A stretch of 12,549 bases of DNA from Betaproteobacteria bacterium (GTDB lineage: Bacteria > Pseudomonadota > Gammaproteobacteria > Burkholderiales > SG8-39), in NCBI GenBank assembly GCA_947467405.1, contig CANIIN010000027.1, forward strand, positions 1-12,549. Direction: 5' to 3'. The first letter of the stretch is position 1. Each line of letters starts with the position of its first letter. A program made the position numbers and the translations under genes. Shown here in pieces: positions 1-7,385 of this stretch. The notes beneath the pieces were generated by a model. That model saw only the letters and a program-made list of their open reading frames with translations, searched no databases and was not told where the DNA came from.

Positions 1-1
1 G

Positions 2-76
2 GAGCGCGCCGCGGTCAAGCCCGACGGCCGCACAGCGCTGATTGAAGCGCCTGTAGTAGTGACATCCGATGATTAA
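2..76 (+). CDS. 3' end of an unidentified gene (partial)
   Basis: The second forward frame is open from the window edge to a TAA at 74-76. It encodes about 24 residues ending in ...IEAPVVVTSDD, while the other two forward frames stop earlier (at 41 and 45). The acidic end and GC-rich codon choice are compatible with a real C-terminus. The piece is too short to name a family, and most of the gene lies outside the window. A hairpin at 153-174 could be its terminator. Confidence 0.4.
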   Translation, partial: ERAAVKPDGRTALIEAPVVVTSDD

Positions 77-92
77 CAAATCTTAATGAAGA

Positions 93-152
93 GCTGATTA
101 AGTCCTGAAAATGAAAACACCTGAACAAGCTTCCCTCTGACGTGGGGGATAT
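93..152 (+). repeat. 60-bp intergenic direct repeat, copy 1
   Basis: This segment aligns without gaps to 5080-5139 with 52 of 60 bases identical. The best conserved parts are the start (GCTGATnAAGTCCTGAAAAT) and the end (GTGGGGGATAT). Similarity stops sharply at both edges. It lies between the upstream stop codon and the C1 peptidase gene. It could be a shared leader or promoter element, or the end of a degenerate mobile element. No coding function is visible. Confidence 0.85.
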
Positions 153-178
153 ACAAGGGGGCTTGCCCCCTTGTTCAG
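121..178 (+). repeat. Inverted repeat competing with the 153-174 hairpin
   Basis: CTGAACAAG (121-129) is the exact reverse complement of CTTGTTCAG (170-178). The second arm shares bases 170-174 with the 3' arm of the 153-174 hairpin, so a transcript could form one stem or the other but not both. The 5' arm lies in repeat copy 1. Copy 2 has diverged here and has no partner. Confidence 0.55.
153..174 (+). terminator. GC-rich perfect hairpin downstream of the partial gene
   Basis: ACAAGGGGG (153-161) pairs perfectly with CCCCCTTGT (166-174) around a CTTG tetraloop. It lies 76 bases after the partial gene's stop and about 180 bases before the next start. No T-tract follows, so an intrinsic terminator is uncertain. 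Its 3' arm is also part of a competing inverted repeat (121-129 with 170-178), so it may instead belong to a leader RNA structure. Confidence 0.4.
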
Positions 179-357
179 TGAATCCTTAATGCTCATGCCG
201 TAATCGGTGGTGCCAATTCGGCGATGCTCGTGGTGGGTGGCTGTAGAATGGCCGCGTTTTCACTGTCTTGCGTGATGCCATCTCGCGCATGAAGCGAGCG
301 CGTCGAAATAGCGCCGGTCAGTGCAAACAGCAACCGCAGTACACACAGGAACTGATC

Positions 358-2334
358 ATGCATCACCACTCTGGCCAGACGGCCCGCCAATCCGGACCTG
401 CAATGGCCGTGCTCACCGCGTTGATTGCCCTTGCGGCGCTGGGCATTCATGCATCGGCACAGGCACAAACCTATGCCAAGGGCCTGAGCCTGATTCCGAA
501 CGAGGAATACGAGGCGATTCCCGCCGTGCCGCGTTTTCGCGCCTTCCTGCCGCCGGCGGCTGACCTGTCCGAGTGGCTGCCGGCCGTGGGCGATCAGGGC
601 GAGCAGTCCTCCTGCACCGCCTGGTCCACGACCTATTACATGCGCAGCTATTACGTGAACCGCGCCGCCGGCAATACGGCGCGCCCGCAGTCACTCAGCC
701 CCGCATTCGTTTACAACCAGCTTGCGCCGCGCGGCGCGCGTTGCGCCGAGGGCCTGGCCATCGGCCGCGTACTGGATTTCCTGAAGACGCGCGGTGCGCC
801 GCCGTATGCCAGTTTTCCCTATGCAATGTCCTCGTGCGATGCCTTGCCGGATCAGACCGTCGAGCAGCAGGCCGGCAATTTCCGCATCCGCGACTGGAAG
901 CGCCTCGAACGCGGCAAGCTCGATGATGTGAAGGGTGAAATCGCCGCCGGCAATCCGGTGGTGATCGGCATGCTGCTCCCGCCGAGCTTTTCGCGTCACA
1001 AGGGCAGCGCAGCCTTCGACGACACCACGCCGTCGCCCGACGCGCACGCTATGACGGTGATCGGCTATGACGACAACCTTCGCGCCTTCCGCCTCATCAA
1101 TTCGTGGGGAACCGCGTGGGGTGATCGCGGCTATGCCTGGGTGAGTTATCGCGCCTTCCAGGCCGATGTGCGCGAGGCCTATGCCGCGCGCGTGGCGATG
1201 CCGCCACCGCCTGCGCCCTTGCCGGTGCCCGTGGTGCTGCCCGTGCCGCCGCGGCCGGTGGTTGCGGTGGTCGAGCCGCCCAAGCCGGCGCCTGTTCCAC
1301 CGCCCGTCGTGACGCCGCCCGTCGTGACGCCACCCAAGCCGGCGCCTGTACCCGTGGTCGTGGTGCCGGTGGTTCCGCCCCAACCCATCATCGATCCGCG
1401 ACCGACGCCATTGCCGGCGCCGCCGGTTATTGAACCGCCCAAGCCGCAGCCCGCGCCAGTGGTGGTGGACCCGCGTCCGCAGCCCGTTGTGGTCGCGCCT
1501 CCTGCGCCCGAGCCGAAGCCCGAGCCGAAGCCCGCGCCCAAGCCCGAACCAAAACCCGAACCGGCACCTGTCGTGGTGGTGCAGCCGCCCAAGCCCGAGC
1601 CGAAACCCGAACCCAAGCCCGTGGTCGAACCACCCAAGCCTGCGCCTGCTCCGGTGGTGGTGGTGGTGGAACCGCCCAAACCGTCGCTCAAGGACATCGA
1701 GCAAAGCATCGCCAAGCTGTCGGTCGACATGCGCTGCGCCGACGTACGTGTCACCTCCAGCGGCGGACAACTGACGGTGTCCGGTTTTGTCGGTGAGCAG
1801 TCCGATGCCGCGAAACTGCGCGAAGTGCTGGGCCAGGCCGGCAAAGCCGGCCAGTACAACGTGCTGCATCGACCTTGGCCGCAGTGCGAGGCCTTGCTCA
1901 CGCTGGCCAAGCCTCTCGAAGAGTCGGCCGGACTGGCGCTTTCCACCGCCAAGCCGCAGTTGCGCGAAGGCGATGCGCTGTCCTTCCAGGTCACCACGCC
2001 GGGCTACGCCGCCTATCTGTACGTGTCATACCTGCAGGCCGACGGCCAGGTCGTGCACCTGCGCCGCTATGCCGATCAGGGCAACAAGCCGCTGCCCGCC
2101 GGCACGCGCCTCTCGCTGGGCGGCAAGGGCGAGTACGTGGTGTCTGGCCCGGCCTTCGGCCAGGAAAGCGTGGTGGTGGTGGCCTCGGCCATTCCGCTGC
2201 TGGCGCTGGATCGCCCCCTGCAAGAAACCGAGCGCGAGTACCTCACCGAATTCCGGCTCGCCATCCTCGCGCAGCAGCAGGCCAGAGGCAGAGTCTCCGC
2301 CGCCTTCCTGCCGCTCTCGACCAGCAAACGTTGA
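358..2334 (+). CDS. Exported papain-like (C1) cysteine peptidase with Pro-rich linker, BON-like domain and DUF4384
   Basis: A predicted 658-residue secreted or periplasmic cysteine protease. The ATG at 358 is preferred to an in-frame ATG at 268, because AGGA at 347-350 sits seven bases before it and it begins directly with a signal peptide (hydrophobic core about residues 16-31, ASAQAQ cleavage region near 32-37). The papain fold covers about 55-275. Gln80 (oxyanion hole) stands six residues before Cys86 in DQGEQSSCTAW, His230 is in DAHAMTVIGYD and Asn248 is in INSWGTAWGDRGYAW, so the catalytic set is complete. Residues about 281-440 are a Pro/Val/Lys spacer with PKPEPKPEP runs. About 443-520 resembles the BON-like segment that precedes DUF4384 in other proteins (RPWPQCEALL), and about 530-658 fits DUF4384. 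No propeptide is obvious. The substrate is unknown. An OmpA-like gene starts 20 bases downstream, so co-transcription is likely. Confidence 0.88.
   Translation: MHHHSGQTARQSGPAMAVLTALIALAALGIHASAQAQTYAKGLSLIPNEEYEAIPAVPRFRAFLPPAADLSEWLPAVGDQGEQSSCTAWSTTYYMRSYYVNRAAGNTARPQSLSPAFVYNQLAPRGARCAEGLAIGRVLDFLKTRGAPPYASFPYAMSSCDALPDQTVEQQAGNFRIRDWKRLERGKLDDVKGEIAAGNPVVIGMLLPPSFSRHKGSAAFDDTTPSPDAHAMTVIGYDDNLRAFRLINSWGTAWGDRGYAWVSYRAFQADVREAYAARVAMPPPPAPLPVPVVLPVPPRPVVAVVEPPKPAPVPPPVVTPPVVTPPKPAPVPVVVVPVVPPQPIIDPRPTPLPAPPVIEPPKPQPAPVVVDPRPQPVVVAPPAPEPKPEPKPAPKPEPKPEPAPVVVVQPPKPEPKPEPKPVVEPPKPAPAPVVVVVEPPKPSLKDIEQSIAKLSVDMRCADVRVTSSGGQLTVSGFVGEQSDAAKLREVLGQAGKAGQYNVLHRPWPQCEALLTLAKPLEESAGLALSTAKPQLREGDALSFQVTTPGYAAYLYVSYLQADGQVVHLRRYADQGNKPLPAGTRLSLGGKGEYVVSGPAFGQESVVVVASAIPLLALDRPLQETEREYLTEFRLAILAQQQARGRVSAAFLPLSTSKR
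1303..1332 (+). repeat. 15-bp tandem duplication in the Pro-rich spacer
   Basis: CCCGTCGTGACGCCG at 1303-1317 is followed directly by the same 15 bases with a changed last base. It encodes PVVTP twice within the Pro-rich linker of the C1 peptidase. The length is a multiple of three, so gain or loss of a unit changes linker length without breaking the frame. It is one part of a longer repetitive stretch (about 1200-1680). Confidence 0.7.
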
Positions 2335-2354
2335 ACGAAGATCAAGGATCGATC

Positions 2355-2921
2355 ATGAACATGTTGAAAAATTCCCGCCTGTTGCTGATGGTGGTGCTGG
2401 CGCAGGCCGGCATCGCTCTGGCCGCTGACAACATGCCCGGCGCCGACGACATCGCCGCCAAGCTCGCCGCGCCCCCCGCCCAGACGCCGTCCTCGGGGGC
2501 GCAGACGCGTTCCTTCTTCAATCAGGACTCCAGCCGCGGCATCACCGTCACCAACGCCAAGCCGGATGAGCCGCCCGCCATCGACCTCAACATCAACTTC
2601 GAATTCAATGCCGCCAAGCTGACGCAGGAGGGTTCGGTGCTGGTCGGCAACCTCGGTCGTGCGCTGAAGGACTCGCGCCTCGCGGGCAAGCGTTTCCGCA
2701 TCGAAGGCCACACCGACGGCAAGGGCAGCGATGCCTACAACCAGGCCCTGTCCGAGCGGCGCGCCGATGCCGTGCGGCGTGAACTGGTGGCCCTGCACGG
2801 CGTGGACGCCGCGCGCATCGAAGCGCTCGGCTTCGGCAAGAGCCGCCTGCTCGATGCGCTCAATCCGGAGGCCGCCGCGAACCGTCGCGTGCGCGTCATC
2901 AACCTCGGTGGAGCGCAATGA
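2355..2921 (+). CDS. Small periplasmic OmpA-family (OmpA_C) peptidoglycan-binding protein
   Basis: A 188-residue protein with an N-terminal signal peptide (cleavage near ALAA/DN, about residue 24) and no lipobox cysteine. It is therefore probably soluble in the periplasm rather than a lipoprotein, and there is no beta-barrel. After a short linker, residues about 75-185 form an OmpA_C domain. GHTDG carries Asp121 and LSERRAD carries Arg136, with the 15-residue spacing of the pair that binds the diaminopimelate of peptidoglycan in Acinetobacter OmpA. AAGGA at 2344-2348 precedes the ATG by six bases. It lies 20 bases after the C1 peptidase, and its TGA overlaps the caspase gene start (ATGA, 2918-2921), implying translational coupling. 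It may tether the neighbouring proteases to the cell wall, which is inference from context. Confidence 0.9.
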   Translation: MNMLKNSRLLLMVVLAQAGIALAADNMPGADDIAAKLAAPPAQTPSSGAQTRSFFNQDSSRGITVTNAKPDEPPAIDLNINFEFNAAKLTQEGSVLVGNLGRALKDSRLAGKRFRIEGHTDGKGSDAYNQALSERRADAVRRELVALHGVDAARIEALGFGKSRLLDALNPEAAANRRVRVINLGGAQ

Positions 2922-4921
2922 TGACCATGCGTCTGAGCCGATGCATTGTCCTGGTGGTATGGCTGTTGGCGGCACCCGCCATGGCGCTGGCCGCCAACGA
3001 GGCGCAGAGCGAACGGCGCGTGGCGCTGGTGATCGGCAACAACGACTACCAGTTCGCCAAGAAGCTCGACAACGCCGTGGCCGACGCGGCAGCCTTCCGC
3101 AAGGAACTGGAGAGTCGCGGCTTTCAGGTGGTGTATCGCGAAAACGCCAACCGCCGCACCATGAACAGCGCCATGGAAGAGTTCATGGGCAAGCTGAGCA
3201 CCGACAGCGTGGGCCTGATTTTCTATTCCGGTCACGGTGTACAGATCAATGGTGCCAACTACCTGGTGCCCACCGACCTGTCGGCCAAGGTGCCGGCCGA
3301 TTTCGTCTATGACGCCGTCGACCTCAGCAAGCTGATCGAACGCGTGTCGCAGACGCAGGCCAAGTTCTCGCTGGCGGTGATCGACGCCTGTCGCGACAAT
3401 CCGTTCCAGGGCAATGGCCGCGACATCGGCGGCACGCGCGGCCTGGTGGCGCCGGCCGGCAACGCCACCGGCGTGATGATCGTCTACTCGGCCGGGGCCA
3501 ACCAGAAGGCGCTGGATCGACTCGGAGACAACGACCGCGATCCCAACGGCCTGTTCACGCGCGAGTTTCTGAAAGCCATCCGCATGCCGGGTCTGACCGT
3601 GCAGGAAGCGGTGAATCAGATCAAGTCATCGGTGATCGCGCAGGCCAAGAGCGTGGGCCATGTGCAGACCCCGGCCATCTACGACCAGTCGGTCGGCACT
3701 TTCGTGTTCACGGCCGGCGCGGCGCGCGCACCGGTCCAGGCCACCGTTGCCAGCGTGGAGCAGAAGACCGTGCAGCAGGTGATCCAGACCGTCGACCCGG
3801 CCGCCATCGAACTGTCGTTCTGGGATTCCATCAAGAGCAGCACCAACCCTGCCGACTTCAAGGCGTATCTGGAGCAGTACCCCACCGGGCGTTTTGCCGC
3901 GCTGGCGCGCAATCGCTTGCAGCCGCCCGTGGTGGCCCAACCGGCCGTCACGCAGCCCGTGCAGCAACCCGTTCAGCAGAGCCAGCCGGTGCAGGCCGTC
4001 GCGGCGCGCAGCCTGTCGGCCTGCCCGCGCAACGAGGCGAGTTACAACTGGAGCAATTGCAACGGCACCGTCGACATGGGCGGCGGCGAAAAATACGAAG
4101 GCGACATGAAGGCCGGCCTCTTTGACGGGCGCGGCACCTACACCTACGTCAGTGGCGCTACTTATGTCGGCGAATGGAAGAACGGCGGCCGTCATGGCCA
4201 GGGCGTGCTGGTGGCCAAGAAGGGCGACAAGTACGACCCGCAGGCGAATTTCAACAAGCCGTGGAGCCGCAATACGCCGTTCGCCATGCTGGTCAACATG
4301 GCCGAAGGTGATCGCTACGAGGGCGAGTGGAAGGACAACCGCCGCCAGGGCCAGGGCGTGTACCAGTTCTCCAACGGCGACCGCTACATCGGCGAGTTCC
4401 GCGAAGATCGCTTCGAGGGGCAGGCGAAGTTCTTCTATGCCAACGGCGCCACGCCGGTGTCCGGCACCTGGACCAACAACAAGTTCGTGGCGGCCGCGGC
4501 CCAACCAGCCACGTCACCCGATGGTGTTGCCCAACTCGGCAACACCACCTGGAACGGGAGGATCTCGATGAAGGTCGGCGCTGAGGAGGTCAAGTTCGTA
4601 GGGCAGGTGAAGTTCATGCCCGGTGGTGAATTCAAGATCATGGGCGGTCAAGTGTCGAATGCCCAAGGCGAAACCCATAGCCTCGAGGACCCGCGCGAAC
4701 GCGAATTGCCCATTGCATGGGGCTGGCGACAGCAGGGCAGCAAGGTATGGATCGGTCAGTACGCCAACAAGCAGGGCGATCTGGATCAGGCCAACGTGTT
4801 GACTGCGACGCTGAGTGGCGCCAACCTCGTCGTCGATCTGGACGGTGCCCGCCTGGATGTATTCAAGGACGGGCCGTTCTACGGCGCGGGAATCAAGGGA
4901 ACGTTCGTCAAGGCGAAATGA
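2918..4921 (+). CDS. Exported caspase-like (C14) peptidase with MORN repeats
   Basis: A 667-residue protein beginning with a signal peptide (hydrophobic residues 9-24, AMALAA cleavage region), so the protease should act outside the cytoplasm. Residues about 33-265 are a caspase-like p20 fold: RRVALVIGNNDY, then the catalytic His106 in YSGHG and Cys158 in VIDACRDNPF. Both are intact. A short helical segment common after bacterial caspase domains follows (FWDSIKSS..., about 298-335), then a Gln/Pro/Val linker. MORN-type repeats occupy about 390-520 (YEGDMKAG, YVGEWKNG, YEGEWKDN, YIGEFRED). The last 125 or so residues are not a domain I recognise. ATGs at 2918, 2921 and 2927 are all possible starts. 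The GGTGGAG at 2907-2913 spaces best with 2921, while 2918 gives the ATGA overlap with the OmpA-like gene. The substrate is unknown. MORN repeats may mediate membrane or protein contacts. Confidence 0.9.
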   Translation: MMTMRLSRCIVLVVWLLAAPAMALAANEAQSERRVALVIGNNDYQFAKKLDNAVADAAAFRKELESRGFQVVYRENANRRTMNSAMEEFMGKLSTDSVGLIFYSGHGVQINGANYLVPTDLSAKVPADFVYDAVDLSKLIERVSQTQAKFSLAVIDACRDNPFQGNGRDIGGTRGLVAPAGNATGVMIVYSAGANQKALDRLGDNDRDPNGLFTREFLKAIRMPGLTVQEAVNQIKSSVIAQAKSVGHVQTPAIYDQSVGTFVFTAGAARAPVQATVASVEQKTVQQVIQTVDPAAIELSFWDSIKSSTNPADFKAYLEQYPTGRFAALARNRLQPPVVAQPAVTQPVQQPVQQSQPVQAVAARSLSACPRNEASYNWSNCNGTVDMGGGEKYEGDMKAGLFDGRGTYTYVSGATYVGEWKNGGRHGQGVLVAKKGDKYDPQANFNKPWSRNTPFAMLVNMAEGDRYEGEWKDNRRQGQGVYQFSNGDRYIGEFREDRFEGQAKFFYANGATPVSGTWTNNKFVAAAAQPATSPDGVAQLGNTTWNGRISMKVGAEEVKFVGQVKFMPGGEFKIMGGQVSNAQGETHSLEDPRERELPIAWGWRQQGSKVWIGQYANKQGDLDQANVLTATLSGANLVVDLDGARLDVFKDGPFYGAGIKGTFVKAK

Positions 4922-4948
4922 ATGCACTCGGATCAATCATCGACCTCT

Positions 4949-4975
4949 GAAGATCGGCTTCCAGAGCCGGTCTTC
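4949..4975 (+). terminator. Probable terminator hairpin of the protease/OmpA cluster
   Basis: GAAGATCGGCT (4949-4959) pairs with AGCCGGTCTTC (4965-4975) around a five-base loop. This gives an 11-bp stem with one U-G wobble, 27 bases after the caspase stop codon. There is no T-run downstream, so it may be an RNA 3'-end stabiliser or an imperfect terminator. Its position at the end of the three-gene cluster favours an end-of-transcript role. Confidence 0.55.
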
Positions 4976-5079
4976 GGGCTTCCACCGAGCTGTCGCGGTG
5001 CCAGCTCGTGCCAGGCGCAGTCCAGAAGGCCTGCATCTGGATACTCGGTCACGCGATGTTTGATTTCATCCAGGGTAGC

Positions 5080-5139
5080 GCTGATCAAGTCCTGAAAATG
5101 AGATCGCCTCGACAAGCGTCCCTCTGAGGTGGGGGATAT
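5080..5139 (+). repeat. 60-bp intergenic direct repeat, copy 2
   Basis: The second copy of the element at 93-152, in the same orientation, with eight mismatches and no gaps. It ends 83 bases before the start of the response regulator gene. The two copies bracket the C1 peptidase/OmpA/caspase cluster. Each also lies upstream of a + strand gene, so both a regulatory and a mobile-element reading fit. Confidence 0.85.
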
Positions 5140-5222
5140 GAACAGTATTCCGCCGTCATGTGGCCAGCCCGGCCATGAAGGCGGAGCCGACTAGCGGCAT
5201 AATGTTCGCGAAAGGAGCCATC

Positions 5223-7385
5223 ATGAGTACCCGCCCCGATTCCGTTCTGCTGGTCGACGACGACCCCATGGTTCGCATGCTGGTCAAGTCGGCCCTCGTG
5301 CAACGTGGGCTCGACGTGACCGACGTGGCCGGGGGCAGAGACGCGCTGGCCAGTTTCCGTCAGCACCGCCCCGACATCGTCCTGCTGGACGCCATGATGC
5401 CGGAGATGGACGGCTTCCAGACCTGTCGCGAATTGCGTGCGCTGCCGGATGGAGAACATGTGCCGGTGATCATGCTCACCGGCCTGGACGACGAGCAGTC
5501 CATTGCCCGCGCCTACGAGTCGGGCGCCACGGACTTCTTCATCAAATCGCCGCTGATGGCGCTGCTGACCGAGCGCATCCGCTACCTGCTGCGCACCGCG
5601 CGCATGCGCGAGGAACTGGTCATCGGCCGTGCCAAGCTGGCCAAGGCGCAGCGCATCGCGCGGCTGGGCAGCTGGGAGTGGGATCTGCCGCGGCGCACCG
5701 TGGTGGCCTCCGAGGAATGCTACCGTCTGATCGGCCTGCCGTTCGCAGAGGAGGATTTCCCGGAAGAGAAATTCTTCACGGCGTTCTTTCCCGACGGCGT
5801 CGACGCGTTCCGCTTCGAGGTGCTGGCTGGACTGAAGATTGTTCGCAGCCATAGTCTGCACGGCCAGGCGCGCATCCCGGAAGGCACGCGCACCATCGAT
5901 ATCGAAGTCGAGGCCGAACGCGACGAGGCGGCGCACGTGGTGCGCATCATCGGCACCATCCAGGACGTCACCGAACGCCGCCAGGCCGAAGAGCATGTGC
6001 GGCGTCTGGCCAACTACGACTCATTGACCGGGCTGGCCAACCGCAGCCTGTTCCGGTCGCGTTTCGAAGAGGGCATCACCAAGGCGCGGCGCAACAATGA
6101 GCAACTGGCGGTGTTGTGCATCGGCCTGGACCGCTTCAAGGTCATCAACGACACGCTCGGCCGCGCCGCCGGCGACGCGCTGTTGCTTGAAATCGCCACG
6201 CGGCTCAATCGATCGGTGCGCAGTCGCGACGCCATGGCGCGCACGGTGCGTGACGGCGAGAACGCCGCCGTGGCGCGGCTGGGTGGCGACGAATTCATTG
6301 TGCTGCTGTCCGATCTGGCCGCGCCGGGCGATGCCGGGCGCGTGGCCGATCGCATCCTCGACGCGCTGAAGAGGCCCGTCGTCATCGACGGTCAGGAGTG
6401 CTGGGTCGGGGCCAGCATCGGCATTGCGTCCTTTCCGGACGACGGCGATAGCGCCGAAATGCTGCTGGCACGCGCCGATGCCGCCATGTACGAGGCCAAG
6501 ACGGCCGGACGCGGCGTGTGGCGTGCCTACCAGCCATCGCTGGTCAATCCGAACATGGAAACGCTGCGCCTCGAAGGCGATCTGCGCAAGGCCGTGCAAC
6601 GCGGCGAGCTGCGCCTGTATTGGCAGCCCATCGTCGACATTTCCACCGGCAAGATTGCCGGCTGCGAAGCGCTGATGCGCTGGCAGCGCGGCGACAAGCT
6701 GGTGTCACCGGCGGAATTCATCCCGCTGGCCGAGGAAACCGGACTCATCATTCCGATGGGCGAGTGGGCGCTGGAAACCGCCTGCACCCAGCTGGCCGAG
6801 TGGAACAAGGCCGGACTCGACGGCATCTATGTCGGCGTCAACATCACCAGCAAGCACGTGCAGCAGCGCGACCTCCTGAAGGTCATCAAGCAGGTGCTGG
6901 CGGCCAGCCATCTGCCGGCGGACCGGCTGGTGGTCGAAATCACCGAAACCGGCCTGATGGATTTCATCGATTCCACGCTGCGCACGCTGACCTCGCTGCG
7001 CGAACTCGGCGTGCGCATCGCCATCGATGATTTCGGCACCGGTTATTCGTCGCTGTCCTACCTGAAGCGCCTGCCCATCAGCACGCTGAAGATCGACCGC
7101 GCCTTCGTCAAGGAGGTGGATCACGACATGGACGATGCGGCCATCGTGTCGGCGGTGTCCGGCATTGCGCGTTCGCTGTCGCTGTCCGTGGTGGCCGAGG
7201 GCGTGGAGACCGTGGAGCAGAGCGCCGTGCTGTTCGAGCACGGCGTCAAGCTCATGCAGGGCTATTACTACAGCCGGCCGGTGCCCGCCGTGGATTTCGA
7301 GAAACTGCTGCGCGCCACCAGCGGAGCGGCCTGCCGCGCCGACTGGATCGCTTCCGGTCGCGGCCTCCAGTCCGGCATCGCATGA
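5223..7385 (+). CDS. Response regulator with PAS, GGDEF and EAL domains (c-di-GMP turnover)
   Basis: A 720-residue cytoplasmic regulator with no membrane segment. The start at 5223 is chosen because AAGGAG (5212-5217) precedes it and the receiver domain begins at once; an in-frame GTG at 5160 has no such site. REC (about 5-125) has the acidic pocket Asp12-14, phospho-acceptor Asp56 in VLLDAMMP, Thr86 and Lys108. A PAS-like domain (about 145-255) ends in DVTERR. GGDEF (about 262-435) has an intact active-site motif at 354-358. EAL (about 450-695) keeps Glu482 (EAL), Asn540, Glu572, Asp602-603, Lys623, Glu659 and Gln679, so phosphodiesterase activity is predicted. A 12-residue insert (341-352) separates an RxxD (333-336) from GGDEF, so the usual inhibitory site is displaced. 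Phosphorylation probably controls output. A convergent Hpt gene is a candidate phosphodonor. Confidence 0.95.
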   Translation: MSTRPDSVLLVDDDPMVRMLVKSALVQRGLDVTDVAGGRDALASFRQHRPDIVLLDAMMPEMDGFQTCRELRALPDGEHVPVIMLTGLDDEQSIARAYESGATDFFIKSPLMALLTERIRYLLRTARMREELVIGRAKLAKAQRIARLGSWEWDLPRRTVVASEECYRLIGLPFAEEDFPEEKFFTAFFPDGVDAFRFEVLAGLKIVRSHSLHGQARIPEGTRTIDIEVEAERDEAAHVVRIIGTIQDVTERRQAEEHVRRLANYDSLTGLANRSLFRSRFEEGITKARRNNEQLAVLCIGLDRFKVINDTLGRAAGDALLLEIATRLNRSVRSRDAMARTVRDGENAAVARLGGDEFIVLLSDLAAPGDAGRVADRILDALKRPVVIDGQECWVGASIGIASFPDDGDSAEMLLARADAAMYEAKTAGRGVWRAYQPSLVNPNMETLRLEGDLRKAVQRGELRLYWQPIVDISTGKIAGCEALMRWQRGDKLVSPAEFIPLAEETGLIIPMGEWALETACTQLAEWNKAGLDGIYVGVNITSKHVQQRDLLKVIKQVLAASHLPADRLVVEITETGLMDFIDSTLRTLTSLRELGVRIAIDDFGTGYSSLSYLKRLPISTLKIDRAFVKEVDHDMDDAAIVSAVSGIARSLSLSVVAEGVETVEQSAVLFEHGVKLMQGYYYSRPVPAVDFEKLLRATSGAACRADWIASGRGLQSGIA

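Larger units (their letters stand above)
4922..5222. other. Intergenic region between the caspase gene and the c-di-GMP regulator
   Basis: About 300 bases without a convincing gene. In order it holds the hairpin at 4949-4975 just after the caspase stop, about 100 bases with no feature I can support, repeat copy 2 (5080-5139), and the leader of the regulator gene. An 18-codon ORF (5138-5194) begins at the end of repeat copy 2 behind a GAGGTGGGGG purine stretch. I do not recognise the peptide and do not call it a gene. No convincing sigma70 or sigma54 promoter is visible. Confidence 0.6.

Noticed and set aside
268..357. Longer in-frame N-terminus for the C1 peptidase from the ATG at 268
   Set aside because: No ribosome binding site there, and it would place 30 charged residues before a clear signal peptide. 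The ATG at 358 has AGGA at good spacing.
691..1869. Long minus-strand open frames opposite the Pro-rich region
   Set aside because: They are Arg/His/Gly-rich translations of the antisense of a Pro-codon-rich gene, show no family similarity, and the + strand protein has complete catalytic motifs.
2918..4921. Caspase gene as part of a known CBASS or gasdermin defence system
   Set aside because: No cyclase, gasdermin-like pore protein or sensor gene is adjacent, and the protein has a signal peptide, so it does not fit a cytoplasmic effector.
5080..5120. Sigma28 (flagellar) promoter in the repeat, from the TCAAGTCC motif
   Set aside because: No GCCGATAA-like -10 stands at the required spacing in either copy; the nearest match is interrupted and too far.
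5138..5194. 18-codon ORF starting in repeat copy 2
   Set aside because: It has a purine-rich upstream stretch, but copy 1 has no matching start and the peptide is not recognisable. It is mentioned only as a possible mobile-element or leader remnant.
4922..5222. c-di-GMP riboswitch upstream of the GGDEF-EAL gene
   Set aside because: I could not find the conserved core or tetraloop-receptor arrangement of the known c-di-GMP riboswitch classes.
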